The notes under the pieces are model-generated. The model was given only the letters and a program-made list of their open reading frames with translations, was not told the DNA's origin and ran no database searches. Below are positions 6,247-15,144 of a DNA stretch of 18,023 bases, piece by piece. The stretch is from contig JAFKJZ010000165.1 of NCBI GenBank assembly GCA_017305815.1, positions 1 to 18,023 of the forward strand. Direction: 5' to 3'. Each line of letters opens with the position of its first letter. Within the stretch, counting starts at the first letter, position 1. The position numbers and the translations under genes were made by a program. The DNA is from Hyphomicrobiales bacterium (GTDB taxonomy: Bacteria > Pseudomonadota > Alphaproteobacteria > Rhizobiales > Kaistiaceae).

Positions 6247-8415
6247 CTATTCCACGAATACCGTGACCCGGTCTGACCGCCCGGCCGAATCGACGACCGA
6301 TAGAGTAACAAACCCTGGTCCGTCCGGCGCCCAGCTTTCAGCGCGCGCGAACGGCGTCTGCGCGATTGGCACGCCGTTGGCGAACCAGGTGAAGGGCGGC
6401 TGGCCGTTGCGGATCTTGATCATCAGCGGCATCGGATCGCCGGCGCGGATGCCGAGATCGACCTGGACGCCATCCGGCGGGAAGGCGATCTCCGGCGTGT
6501 CGGGCGCCTTGTTGGCGAGGATGTCGCTGCCGCGAAAACGCTTCAGCGGCGCCGGCAGGTCGCCGTTCGAGGCGATCAGGGCGCCGCGCGGGGCGGGCGG
6601 CAGCGGCGCGCGGTCGCCGCCGAGCTTGTCGAAGGCCTCGAACAGCACCGGCGCCGCCGTGCCGATGCCGGAAAGGCCGGAGACCGGCGCGCCATCGGCG
6701 CGTCCCGCCCAGACGCCTATCACGGTGCGGCCGTCGAAGCCGATCGACCAGGCGTCGCGATAGCCGTAGGAGGTGCCGGTCTTGTAGGCGATGCGGCCGC
6801 GCGCGCCGATGGTGGGCGGCGGCACGTCGGCGAGGATGTCCGAGACATACCAGGCGGCGAGCGGCTCGAGCACCGGCGCGGTATCGGCCGAGGCGACGAC
6901 CGGCAGGGGTTCGGGATGGAGCGCCACCGGCCGGCCGCCGCGCGCGATCGCGGCATAGACCGAGACGAGGTCCTTGAGCGAGATGCCGACGCCGCCGAGC
7001 CCGACCGCGAGGCCGGCCGCCGACATGTCCGGCAGGCGCGGGCTGGCGGCGGCGCGCTTCAGCCGCGCGATCAGCCGCGCCGGCCCGACCGCGTCCAGCA
7101 CCTGCACCGCCGGCACGTTGAGCGATTGCGTCAGCGCGTCGTGGATGGTCACCGTGCCGCGATAGAAACCGTCGAAATTGACCGGCGCATAGCCGGCGAA
7201 GGCCGAGGGCTTGTCCTCGATCAGGCTTTGCGGATGGGCGAGGCCCTGCTCGAAGGCGAGGCCGTAGATCAGCGGCTTCAGCGTCGAGCCGGGCGAGCGC
7301 ACCGCCTCGGTCATGTCGACATAGCCGTTGCGGCCGTCATCCATGAATCCGGCCGAACCGACCGAGGCGAGGATGTCGCCGGTGACCTGGTCGGCGACGA
7401 GGATGGCGACCGACGCCTTCGCCCCGACTTTTGCCGCGCGGATGCCGGCCAAGGCTTCCAGCTTCGCCTGCAGGCGGCCGTCGACGGTGAGGCGGATGAC
7501 GGGATCGGTCGGATGCCGCTTGCGCGCCTGGTCGCCGAGATGGGCGGCGAGCATCGGGAACGGCTTCCTGGCTTCCGGAATGCGCTCGGTCTTGGCCGAG
7601 GCGGCGGTCTCCTCGTCGAGCACGCCGGCCGTCACCAGCCGGTCGAGCACGCGGTCGCGCGCAGCCTTCGCCGCCTTCGGGTCGCGGTCGGGCCGCCGCG
7701 CCTCGGGCGATTGCGGCAGCGCGACGAGCAGGGCGGCCTCGGCAATGGTCAGCCGGCGCGGCTCCTTGCCGAAATAGGCGAGCGTCGCGGCGCGGATGCC
7801 TTCGAGATTGCCGCCATAGGGTGCCAAGGCCAGGTAGAGAGACAGGATCTGGTTCTTGTCGAGCTTCTGCTCCAGCGCCCGCGCGTGGACGATCTGCTTC
7901 AGCTTGCTTTCGGCCTGCCGGGTCGAGCCGCCCTGGACGAGGCGCGCAACCTGCATGGTCAGCGTCGAGCCGCCGGAAACGACATGGCCGTTGCGCAGGA
8001 TCTGCCCGGCGGCGCGGCCGAGCGCGCGCCAGTCGACGCCGTGATGCTCGTCGAAACGCCGATCCTCATAGCCCTTGAGCATGGTGAGGAACATCGGATC
8101 GACATCGGCAAGCGTCACCGGCAGGCGCCAGCGGCCCTCGGCGATGGTGTAGGGTCGCAGCAGCGTGTCGCTGCGGTCGACGACGATCTGCGAGGTCGGC
8201 ACCTTGGCGGGATCGGGCACCGGCGGCAGGGTCCTGCCGATCTCGGCCAGCACGCCGCCGAGCCAGGCATAGGCGAAGAAGGCGGCAAGGCCGAGCGAGA
8301 GGCCGGCAATGGTCCCCCGTCGCCGCCATCTCGAGGGCGGCCGCGGCGCGTCGTCTCCCTCGCCCGCGAGCGGGGGAGGGCTTTCATTCGAGTCCGTATC
8401 CGGCTTGCCGTTCAT
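6247..8415 (-). CDS. pbpC: Penicillin-binding protein 1C
   Basis: 722 residues from the ATG at 8415. The longer frame starts inside a palindromic repeat (MDPCFRRDDG) and is rejected. One membrane anchor lies at about 35-54. The GT51 transglycosylase follows, with YEDRRFDEHHGVD (catalytic Glu117) and VSGGSTLTMQVARL. The transpeptidase has SxxK at Ser377/Lys380 (SPGSTLKPL), SxN at Ser431/Asn433 (QSLNVP) and KTG at 545-547. The C-terminal about 90 residues match the PBP1C-type BiPBP_C domain. The enzyme polymerises lipid II and has a penicillin-binding domain on the periplasmic side. It is downstream of an alpha-2-macroglobulin gene, the classical pairing in which PBP1C is thought to repair peptidoglycan when host or rival factors breach the envelope. 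Residues 11-22 (ESPPPLAGEGDD) come from a dispersed palindromic repeat. Confidence 0.96.
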   Translation of the reverse strand: MNGKPDTDSNESPPPLAGEGDDAPRPPSRWRRRGTIAGLSLGLAAFFAYAWLGGVLAEIGRTLPPVPDPAKVPTSQIVVDRSDTLLRPYTIAEGRWRLPVTLADVDPMFLTMLKGYEDRRFDEHHGVDWRALGRAAGQILRNGHVVSGGSTLTMQVARLVQGGSTRQAESKLKQIVHARALEQKLDKNQILSLYLALAPYGGNLEGIRAATLAYFGKEPRRLTIAEAALLVALPQSPEARRPDRDPKAAKAARDRVLDRLVTAGVLDEETAASAKTERIPEARKPFPMLAAHLGDQARKRHPTDPVIRLTVDGRLQAKLEALAGIRAAKVGAKASVAILVADQVTGDILASVGSAGFMDDGRNGYVDMTEAVRSPGSTLKPLIYGLAFEQGLAHPQSLIEDKPSAFAGYAPVNFDGFYRGTVTIHDALTQSLNVPAVQVLDAVGPARLIARLKRAAASPRLPDMSAAGLAVGLGGVGISLKDLVSVYAAIARGGRPVALHPEPLPVVASADTAPVLEPLAAWYVSDILADVPPPTIGARGRIAYKTGTSYGYRDAWSIGFDGRTVIGVWAGRADGAPVSGLSGIGTAAPVLFEAFDKLGGDRAPLPPAPRGALIASNGDLPAPLKRFRGSDILANKAPDTPEIAFPPDGVQVDLGIRAGDPMPLMIKIRNGQPPFTWFANGVPIAQTPFARAESWAPDGPGFVTLSVVDSAGRSDRVTVFVE
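8357..8380. repeat. Palindromic repeat copy inside the pbpC coding region
   Basis: CCCTCGCCCGC and GCGGGGGAGGG pair around GA with one mismatch. This is the same design as 11-34 in the window. It encodes SPPPLAGEG in the cytoplasmic N-terminus of PBP1C. Confidence 0.75.
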
Positions 8416-8455
8416 CGCAGCCGCCTCTCGTGGCTCCGCGCGACTCCCACCCTCT

Positions 8456-8536
8456 CCGTCATCCCTGCGGAAGCAGGGATCCATTCAGCCTGAGGTTTCG
8501 GCTGCATGGATCCCGGGTCTTCGCCCGGGATGACGG
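8456..8536. repeat. Intergenic palindromic repeat
   Basis: An 81-base element with outer arms CCGTCATCCC and GGGATGACGG. Internal hairpins are CCCTGCGGAAGCAGGG and CCCGGGTCTTCGCCCGGG, and GGATCCAT/ATGGATCC also pair. It is typical of the short interspersed elements that translate as MDPGSSPGMT. It lies between the macroglobulin and pbpC genes and may modulate or stabilise the joint transcript. Confidence 0.8.
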
Positions 8537-8562
8537 CGAGCTTGGTCATGCGCATCGCCCGC

Positions 8563-11500
8563 TCACTTCGTCGTCGTCGGGCCGACGATCTCGACCGAGC
8601 CGGTGTCGGTGTGGGCCTGGCGGTCGGGGTCGTACATGTCTTCCACCGTCGCGGCCGGGTGCACGAACTGGCCCGGCGACACGGCGCGCACGCCATAGGC
8701 GACCGAGAACTCGACCGGATCACCGGCCGAGCGGGTCACCGCCGCGACGAAGCGGTCGGTGCGGGCCTCGGTATGGGCGACATTGGTCTCGACCTTCAGC
8801 CAGTCATACGAGGCGGTGTCGCCGGAGCGCGAGATGTTGGGGTTCTCGATCTCGAAGCCTGCCGGCAGCGGGTCGACCACCATCAGGCGGCCGAAGCGGG
8901 CCTGGTCCGCCGTCACCGTCAGCACCACCACCAGGCGGTCGTTCTGGCCGACCGTCGTCGGGTCCGCCTCGCTGCCGTCGGTGTTGAAGTAGCTGCGCGT
9001 GATGGTGAAGCCTTCGCCGCCGGCCGGTTCCGGCGAGGCGGGGATGCCGGTCAGCGTCAGCGCCGCGTCGAGCGGAATTTTGCTGGTGTTTTCGACCACC
9101 AGCGGCCGCGGCGACACGTCGGAGCCGAGCAGCTTGCGGTAGAGCGGCACCTCGGCCTTGTTGCCGTCGACGTCGATCGCGGCCTGCTTCAGGTCCGACA
9201 TCATCGCGGCGGCCGCCATCAGCATCCAGCCCTGCTCCTGGGTGGAGAGAGTGCGGCGGGTCTCGCGCGTCGTGACGACGTCGTCGACCAGCTTCTTGAT
9301 GTTGGCGTCCTTGTCGCCGCTCTCGGCGACGAGGGTTAGCACCGCCGCCTGGTCGCGCAGGGCCGAGCCATAGTCCTCGCGGCCGGCCAGTTGCGGGGCT
9401 ACCGCGCTGCGGAGATTGTCGATCGCCACCTTGAGCACCGAGCCGGAACGGGCCTTGTCGCCATATAGCGCGAGCGCCGCGCCGATCTGCGCCTGCGCCA
9501 GCGGGGTTGCGAAGTTGTTCAGCTTCGATTCCGCGTAGTAGCGCAGGTCGCCGATCGCCGCCTTGCCGTTGCGCGCGAGCACGTAGAGCGAATAGGCGAT
9601 CGCCTCGCCACCCCTGTCGAAGTCGGAGGCGTAGCCGACCTTGTTGGAGAGGTTGTCGAGCGCGTTGTTGAACGCCACCTCCGGCACCAGATAGCCGGCC
9701 GCCTTGGCGCGGGTCAGGAAGTCGGTGACATAGGCATCGAGCCAGAGATCCTCATAGCCCGGCCCCCAGAGGCCGAACGAGCCGGCCGAAGACTGGTTGT
9801 CGAGCACCTTGCCGATCGAATCCTGGATCCGCTTGCGCAGCTCGCTGTCCTGCGCGATGCCGATCGTCGCCGCCACCTGGTTCAGGTAGAGCAGCGGCAT
9901 CGCCTTGGAGGTGATCTGCTCGGTGCAGCCATAGGGGTAGCGGTCGAGCGAGGCGAGGATCGCCGCCACGTCGAGCTTGGCCGAGCCGCCGATGGCGAGC
10001 GTCGCGCTGGTCGTGCCCGGCACGAACTCCGCGAAGGCATATTCGTCGACGGTCAGCTTGTTGCCGGGAGCCAGCGAGATCAGCGAGCGGCGCGAGACCG
10101 GCTGGCCTGCCGGGCGGATGCCCAGCATGTAGGTCCGGTCGAATGTCTGGCCGTTCTCCGGGCTCGCCAGGCTGACGGTGATCTGGTGGTCGCCGATGTC
10201 GACCGCCTTGATCGGCAGCGCGATCGTGGTGCGGCCGGCCTTTTCCAGGCGGATCTGCTTGTCGGCGTCGCTGGGATCCATCGCCACGCCGGGGGCGTCG
10301 ACGGTCAGCTGGTAGTCGCCGGCAGGGCCCTCGACATTGTTGATCTCGACGAGGATGCGGCTCTGGTCGTCCGGGGTCATGAAGCGCGGCAGGCTGCCCA
10401 TCACCACGACGGGATCGCGGATGATGACTTCCTTTTCGGCATGGCCGATGCCTTCCTTCGACCAGGCCATCGCCATGACGCGGACCGAGCCGTTGAAGTC
10501 GGGCACGTCGAAGGTGATCGTGGCCTTGCCGTTCTCGTCGACCTTCACCACGCCCGAATAGAAGGCGATCAGCTTTTCGGTCGGCGGCACCGACTTGAGG
10601 CCGGGCGCGCCGCCATCGCCGCCGGAGCGGAGACGGCCGGGAACGCCCTGCATGCGGTCGATCAGCAGGCCGTAGAGGTCGCGGATCTCCATGCCGAGCC
10701 TGCGCTGGCTGAAATACCAGCCATCCGGATCCGGCGTCTTGAACTGGGTCAGGTTGAGGATGCCGATATCGACGGCCGCGACCGTGACATAGGCTTCCTC
10801 GCCCTTCTTCAAATTGGCGAGCGTGACGGGGATGGTGAGGGGGCCACGCGGACGAATCTGGTCCTCGGTGTCGAGCTGGACGTCGATCCGCCGGTCGGCC
10901 GGGTCTACCGGCACCCAGGCGAGGCCGAGCGCGCGCGTCGGCATCCGCTTGGCCTTGACGTCCATCGGCCGGAACAGGGTGGCCGTCACATAGGCGCCGG
11001 GACCCCAGTTCGCCGTCACCGGCAGGTCGACCGTGGTGCCGCCTTCCGGCACCTCCACCGTCTTCATGTCGATGACGCGGTCGTCGATCACCATGATCTG
11101 GGCGATGCCAGGGAAGCGCGGGTCGAGCCTGAGCTTGGCGGTGTCGCCGGGCTTGTAGTTCTTCTGGTCGAGCGAGACGGTCAGCATGTCCGGCGTCTCG
11201 GAGGCGACGCTGGCGTCGACATACCAGCCGGCGTCGAAATTGGTGCTGGCCGAGGTCGGCGCGTCGCCGGCGAGCGCCACCGTCAGGCGGAACCGGCCCC
11301 AGTCGACCTTGCCTTCGATGCTGGCGGGCTTGGCGGCGTCGAGGTCGACCGTGCCGTTGGCGACGCGCGTCGCCGTGGTGATCGCCTCGTATTTCCAGGC
11401 GCCGTCGCGGCGATACCACTGGTAGTTCGTGTCGAGCTTCTCGATCTGCCAGGTCGCGCCCTTGGCGTCGATGCGCTTGCCGTCCGGGCCGATGGCGATC

Positions 11501-14064
11501 AGCTCGAAGCCGGCCGTCGCGCCTTCCGAGACGCTGCCCTCGAAGTTCGGCTTGATGCCGATATGCGGCTTGCTGCCGTCCGCCGGCAGCGACATCCGGC
11601 GCTCGACGGCGCGGCCATTGGTGTCGGTGACGCGCACGACGATCTCGGCGTTGAAGAGCCGGGTCGTGTCCGGCAGCGTCGGCACCGTGGCGTCGAAATT
11701 GGCCTGGCCTTCGTCATCGGTGATGGCGCTGGCGCCGAGGGAATCCCTGACGCTTTCGACCGGGTCGTCGGCGAGGCCGAAGGAGAAGCCGGGATAATCG
11801 GGGCTGGTGCTGGTCGGCGTGGCGATGATGTCGCCATCGACGCCGAGGCCGATCGCCTTGGCGCCATAGAGATACTTTGCGGTGAGCTCGATCGGGAAGG
11901 TGCCGCCCGAGGTGAGCCGCTCGGCCGAGGTCTTGAGCTCGAAGGCGATCCGCTCCGGCTCGAAATCGTCGATCAGCGCCGAGATCTCCGTCAGCGCCGC
12001 GCCGTCGGGATCGGCATAGAGCTGGAAGCGCCAGGCGCCGCGCTGGGCGCCGTCCGGGATCGCCACGTCATGGCTGTAGCCGCCCTGGCCCTCTTCGGTC
12101 AGCTTGGTGCGCAGGAACTCGACGCCGTCCGGGCGGTCGACGACCAGCGTCAGCGGCAGGCCGTTGACGGCCTTCGCCTGCGCGTCGCGCAGCAGCGCCG
12201 TCAGGTGCACCGTCTCGCCGGGGCGATAGATGCCGCGTTCGGAGGTGAAGAAAGTGTCGAGCGGGCCGGGGGCGGGGCGTCCGTCGACGCCGCGGTCGGT
12301 CAGGTCGAAGGCGGTCTTCTTCATGTCGAGAAAGGCATAATCGCCGGCTGCGGTCTGGGCGACGAGCAACTGGGGCGCCATGCCGCCCGTGCCGCGCGCC
12401 AGGCCAGGCTCGAAATGGACGTAGCCGTCGGCGTTGGTGGTCGCTTCGCCCAGCACCTCGTCATTGGTGGCGACGAGCTTGACCTTCACGCCGGCGAGCG
12501 CCTGCGCCGTGTTGAGCGAGCGGATGACGGCATGGACGCCGTCATTGCCGGACAGCGCTGACAGACCGAGGTCGGAGACGATGAACCACTGCGTGGCGAG
12601 CGAGGAATCGTAGCCGCCATCGTTGTTGGAGCCCTTGGTCGCCGCCTTGGCGGTGATGACGTAGACGCCCGGCTCGATCGTCTTGACCGCGTCGCCGATC
12701 GGGATCGCGGTGGTGATGTTCTCGTTCAGCTTGTTGGCGCCGACCTCGATCTGGCCCTTCCAGACAGAGACGCCCGACTGGCTGGCGATCTGGCTGGCCG
12801 AATAGCTGTCGAGCTGGCGCAGGAAATTGCCGTCCTCGGCGTCGATCAGGTCGGTGTTGATCGGGTCGATCGGGATCGAGGCGCCCTGGCCGGCGGGCAG
12901 CACATAGGCGTTGCCGGCGAAGCCGACCCAGGGGGCGCGGTCACGGATATAGCTGGAGACGGAGGCCGTCTGCGCCAGCTTCTCGCCATCGGCGGAGGGA
13001 AGGCCGGCGCGGAAGCGCAGCGTGTAGCGCTGGCCGTGCTTCAGCCCGTCGATACAGATCTGGTTGTCCTGCGGCTCGATGGCGAGGCCCTTGCCGCCCT
13101 CGACGACCACGTAGTCGGAGAGCGTCGCATCGGCGACCGGCAGCGAATCGGAGAAGACGACGCACATGCGCGGCGAGGCGGCATCGGCGTCGACCGTGTT
13201 GGAGACGATGCGGAAGCCGCGCTCGGCGAGCAGCTTTTCATAGGCGGTGCGGATGGCCGAATCCGCCTTGTATTCGAGGCTGAGGCGATAGGTCTTGATC
13301 GCCGCCTTCCACATCTCGCGCTTTTCCAGCGCCTGCCCGAGCAGGGCGAGGGAAAGCGCCTGCTCGGCCGCGCCGTCGGCGCGCAGATAGGCGTTGAGGG
13401 CGGCCGAGGAGGCGGCGGTCAGCGCGTCCTGGCGCTCGCTGTAGTCGTTGGGATTGCGCTGCATCTGGGCCAGCGCGAACTGGCGCCAGATCGACGAATC
13501 CTCCGGCGCGATCGCCAGCATCGCGCCGAGGTCGCGCGACAGCTCCTTGGCGTCGCCGCTCTCTCGCGCGCGCTCGGCGCCCTGGCGGATGGTGTCATGG
13601 CCGATGCCGTTCGACGGATAGAGCGTCGAGAGCGATCCGAGCTGGCGCTTCGCCTCGTCGAAGGGCGAGGGCCCGAGGAAGGCGAGCTCCTCGATGCGGG
13701 TCTCCTGGGTGCTCTTGTCGATCGCCCTGGCGACGACGACACGGCCGGCATTGGCGCCCGGGGCGACGGCGAGGCTGCCGAAATCGCTCTTCAGGAAGCA
13801 CCACTTCGCCTTGGTGTTGTAGGTGAAGGCCTTGCAGGCCTGGTCGTCGACGCAGGCGCTCGCGCAGGCCTTCTGGTCGACGTCCTTCAGCGTCTGCAGG
13901 TCGAAGCCTGGATAGTCGGCATCGCGGCTGACGATGACGCGGCGGGCGCCGCTATCCTCGGCCTGCACCGGCGCGCTCATGCCGCCGGTAAGGAGCGCCG
14001 CGCCGAGGACCACGCCCGAGATCACGTTCGTGACGCGTCCCATGATTCCGCCAATGCCGCGCAT
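8563..14064 (-). CDS. Bacterial alpha-2-macroglobulin with PAN domain
   Basis: 1833 residues from the ATG at 14064, which has GGAGG 6 bases upstream; the in-frame start at 14100 has no site. A signal peptide covers residues 1-35 (ending VQA). No lipobox is present, so it is probably soluble in the periplasm. A PAN/apple domain spans 42-113 with Cys67, 71, 77 and 89. A helical TPR-like region follows to about 290. Macroglobulin beta domains include ERGIYRPGETV (about 613) and DFNGSVRVMAMAW (about 1195). A Gly-rich stretch near 1140 precedes the latter and may correspond to the bait region. The thioester motif is YGCTEQ (Cys1380 to Gln1383), followed by the helical thioester domain. The C-terminal receptor-like domain includes PAGFEIENP (about 1736). 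The protein should trap proteases by cleavage of the bait and covalent capture. It is upstream of pbpC with a 147-base gap. Confidence 0.95.
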   Translation of the reverse strand: MRGIGGIMGRVTNVISGVVLGAALLTGGMSAPVQAEDSGARRVIVSRDADYPGFDLQTLKDVDQKACASACVDDQACKAFTYNTKAKWCFLKSDFGSLAVAPGANAGRVVVARAIDKSTQETRIEELAFLGPSPFDEAKRQLGSLSTLYPSNGIGHDTIRQGAERARESGDAKELSRDLGAMLAIAPEDSSIWRQFALAQMQRNPNDYSERQDALTAASSAALNAYLRADGAAEQALSLALLGQALEKREMWKAAIKTYRLSLEYKADSAIRTAYEKLLAERGFRIVSNTVDADAASPRMCVVFSDSLPVADATLSDYVVVEGGKGLAIEPQDNQICIDGLKHGQRYTLRFRAGLPSADGEKLAQTASVSSYIRDRAPWVGFAGNAYVLPAGQGASIPIDPINTDLIDAEDGNFLRQLDSYSASQIASQSGVSVWKGQIEVGANKLNENITTAIPIGDAVKTIEPGVYVITAKAATKGSNNDGGYDSSLATQWFIVSDLGLSALSGNDGVHAVIRSLNTAQALAGVKVKLVATNDEVLGEATTNADGYVHFEPGLARGTGGMAPQLLVAQTAAGDYAFLDMKKTAFDLTDRGVDGRPAPGPLDTFFTSERGIYRPGETVHLTALLRDAQAKAVNGLPLTLVVDRPDGVEFLRTKLTEEGQGGYSHDVAIPDGAQRGAWRFQLYADPDGAALTEISALIDDFEPERIAFELKTSAERLTSGGTFPIELTAKYLYGAKAIGLGVDGDIIATPTSTSPDYPGFSFGLADDPVESVRDSLGASAITDDEGQANFDATVPTLPDTTRLFNAEIVVRVTDTNGRAVERRMSLPADGSKPHIGIKPNFEGSVSEGATAGFELIAIGPDGKRIDAKGATWQIEKLDTNYQWYRRDGAWKYEAITTATRVANGTVDLDAAKPASIEGKVDWGRFRLTVALAGDAPTSASTNFDAGWYVDASVASETPDMLTVSLDQKNYKPGDTAKLRLDPRFPGIAQIMVIDDRVIDMKTVEVPEGGTTVDLPVTANWGPGAYVTATLFRPMDVKAKRMPTRALGLAWVPVDPADRRIDVQLDTEDQIRPRGPLTIPVTLANLKKGEEAYVTVAAVDIGILNLTQFKTPDPDGWYFSQRRLGMEIRDLYGLLIDRMQGVPGRLRSGGDGGAPGLKSVPPTEKLIAFYSGVVKVDENGKATITFDVPDFNGSVRVMAMAWSKEGIGHAEKEVIIRDPVVVMGSLPRFMTPDDQSRILVEINNVEGPAGDYQLTVDAPGVAMDPSDADKQIRLEKAGRTTIALPIKAVDIGDHQITVSLASPENGQTFDRTYMLGIRPAGQPVSRRSLISLAPGNKLTVDEYAFAEFVPGTTSATLAIGGSAKLDVAAILASLDRYPYGCTEQITSKAMPLLYLNQVAATIGIAQDSELRKRIQDSIGKVLDNQSSAGSFGLWGPGYEDLWLDAYVTDFLTRAKAAGYLVPEVAFNNALDNLSNKVGYASDFDRGGEAIAYSLYVLARNGKAAIGDLRYYAESKLNNFATPLAQAQIGAALALYGDKARSGSVLKVAIDNLRSAVAPQLAGREDYGSALRDQAAVLTLVAESGDKDANIKKLVDDVVTTRETRRTLSTQEQGWMLMAAAAMMSDLKQAAIDVDGNKAEVPLYRKLLGSDVSPRPLVVENTSKIPLDAALTLTGIPASPEPAGGEGFTITRSYFNTDGSEADPTTVGQNDRLVVVLTVTADQARFGRLMVVDPLPAGFEIENPNISRSGDTASYDWLKVETNVAHTEARTDRFVAAVTRSAGDPVEFSVAYGVRAVSPGQFVHPAATVEDMYDPDRQAHTDTGSVEIVGPTTTK

Positions 14065-14154
14065 GTGTTCCCTCCGCCAAGGTCTTGTCAGGCGCCGCAT
14101 TTTACGGGGCCGGAGGCGGGAGGTAAAGCTGGCGCGGTCGTTTGGTTGTGCAGC

Positions 14155-14160
14155 TAAGTA
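14155..14160 (-). promoter_or_regulatory. Possible -10 element for the macroglobulin operon
   Basis: TACTTA on the minus strand, in the only AT-rich patch between the LuxR gene and the macroglobulin gene. The CRP-type palindrome is centred about 60 bases upstream of the start point this would give, a class I activator position. No good -35 is visible. Confidence 0.25.
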
Positions 14161-14197
14161 TTTTGGAACAAATGCAAATTCGTCGTATGGCCTGGCT

Positions 14198-14215
14198 CTG
14201 TGACAGCCATCACAG
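14198..14215. promoter_or_regulatory. Perfect CRP/FNR-type palindrome
   Basis: CTGTGACAGCCATCACAG matches TGTGA-N6-TCACA with both arms perfect. It lies 5 bases after the LuxR-regulator gene and 133 bases before the macroglobulin start, so it most likely controls the latter. It could alternatively be a short hairpin at the end of the regulator transcript, but the stem is only 6 bases. Confidence 0.5.
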
Positions 14216-14220
14216 TCACG

Positions 14221-15136
<916 letters not shown>

Positions 15137-15144
<8 letters not shown>

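Noticed and set aside
8416..8484. N-terminal extension of PBP1C from 8484
   Set aside because: The extension (MDPCFRRDDG) is the translation of a palindromic repeat. The ATG at 8415 is better placed before the anchor.
6916..8493. Long plus-strand frame of 525 codons opposite pbpC
   Set aside because: It mirrors the pbpC codons, is Arg/Ala/Gly-rich and has no domain motifs. High G+C makes long antisense frames common.
10186..12561. 791-codon plus-strand frame opposite the macroglobulin gene
   Set aside because: It is antisense to a gene with clear conserved domains. The composition is low complexity and no family is recognisable.
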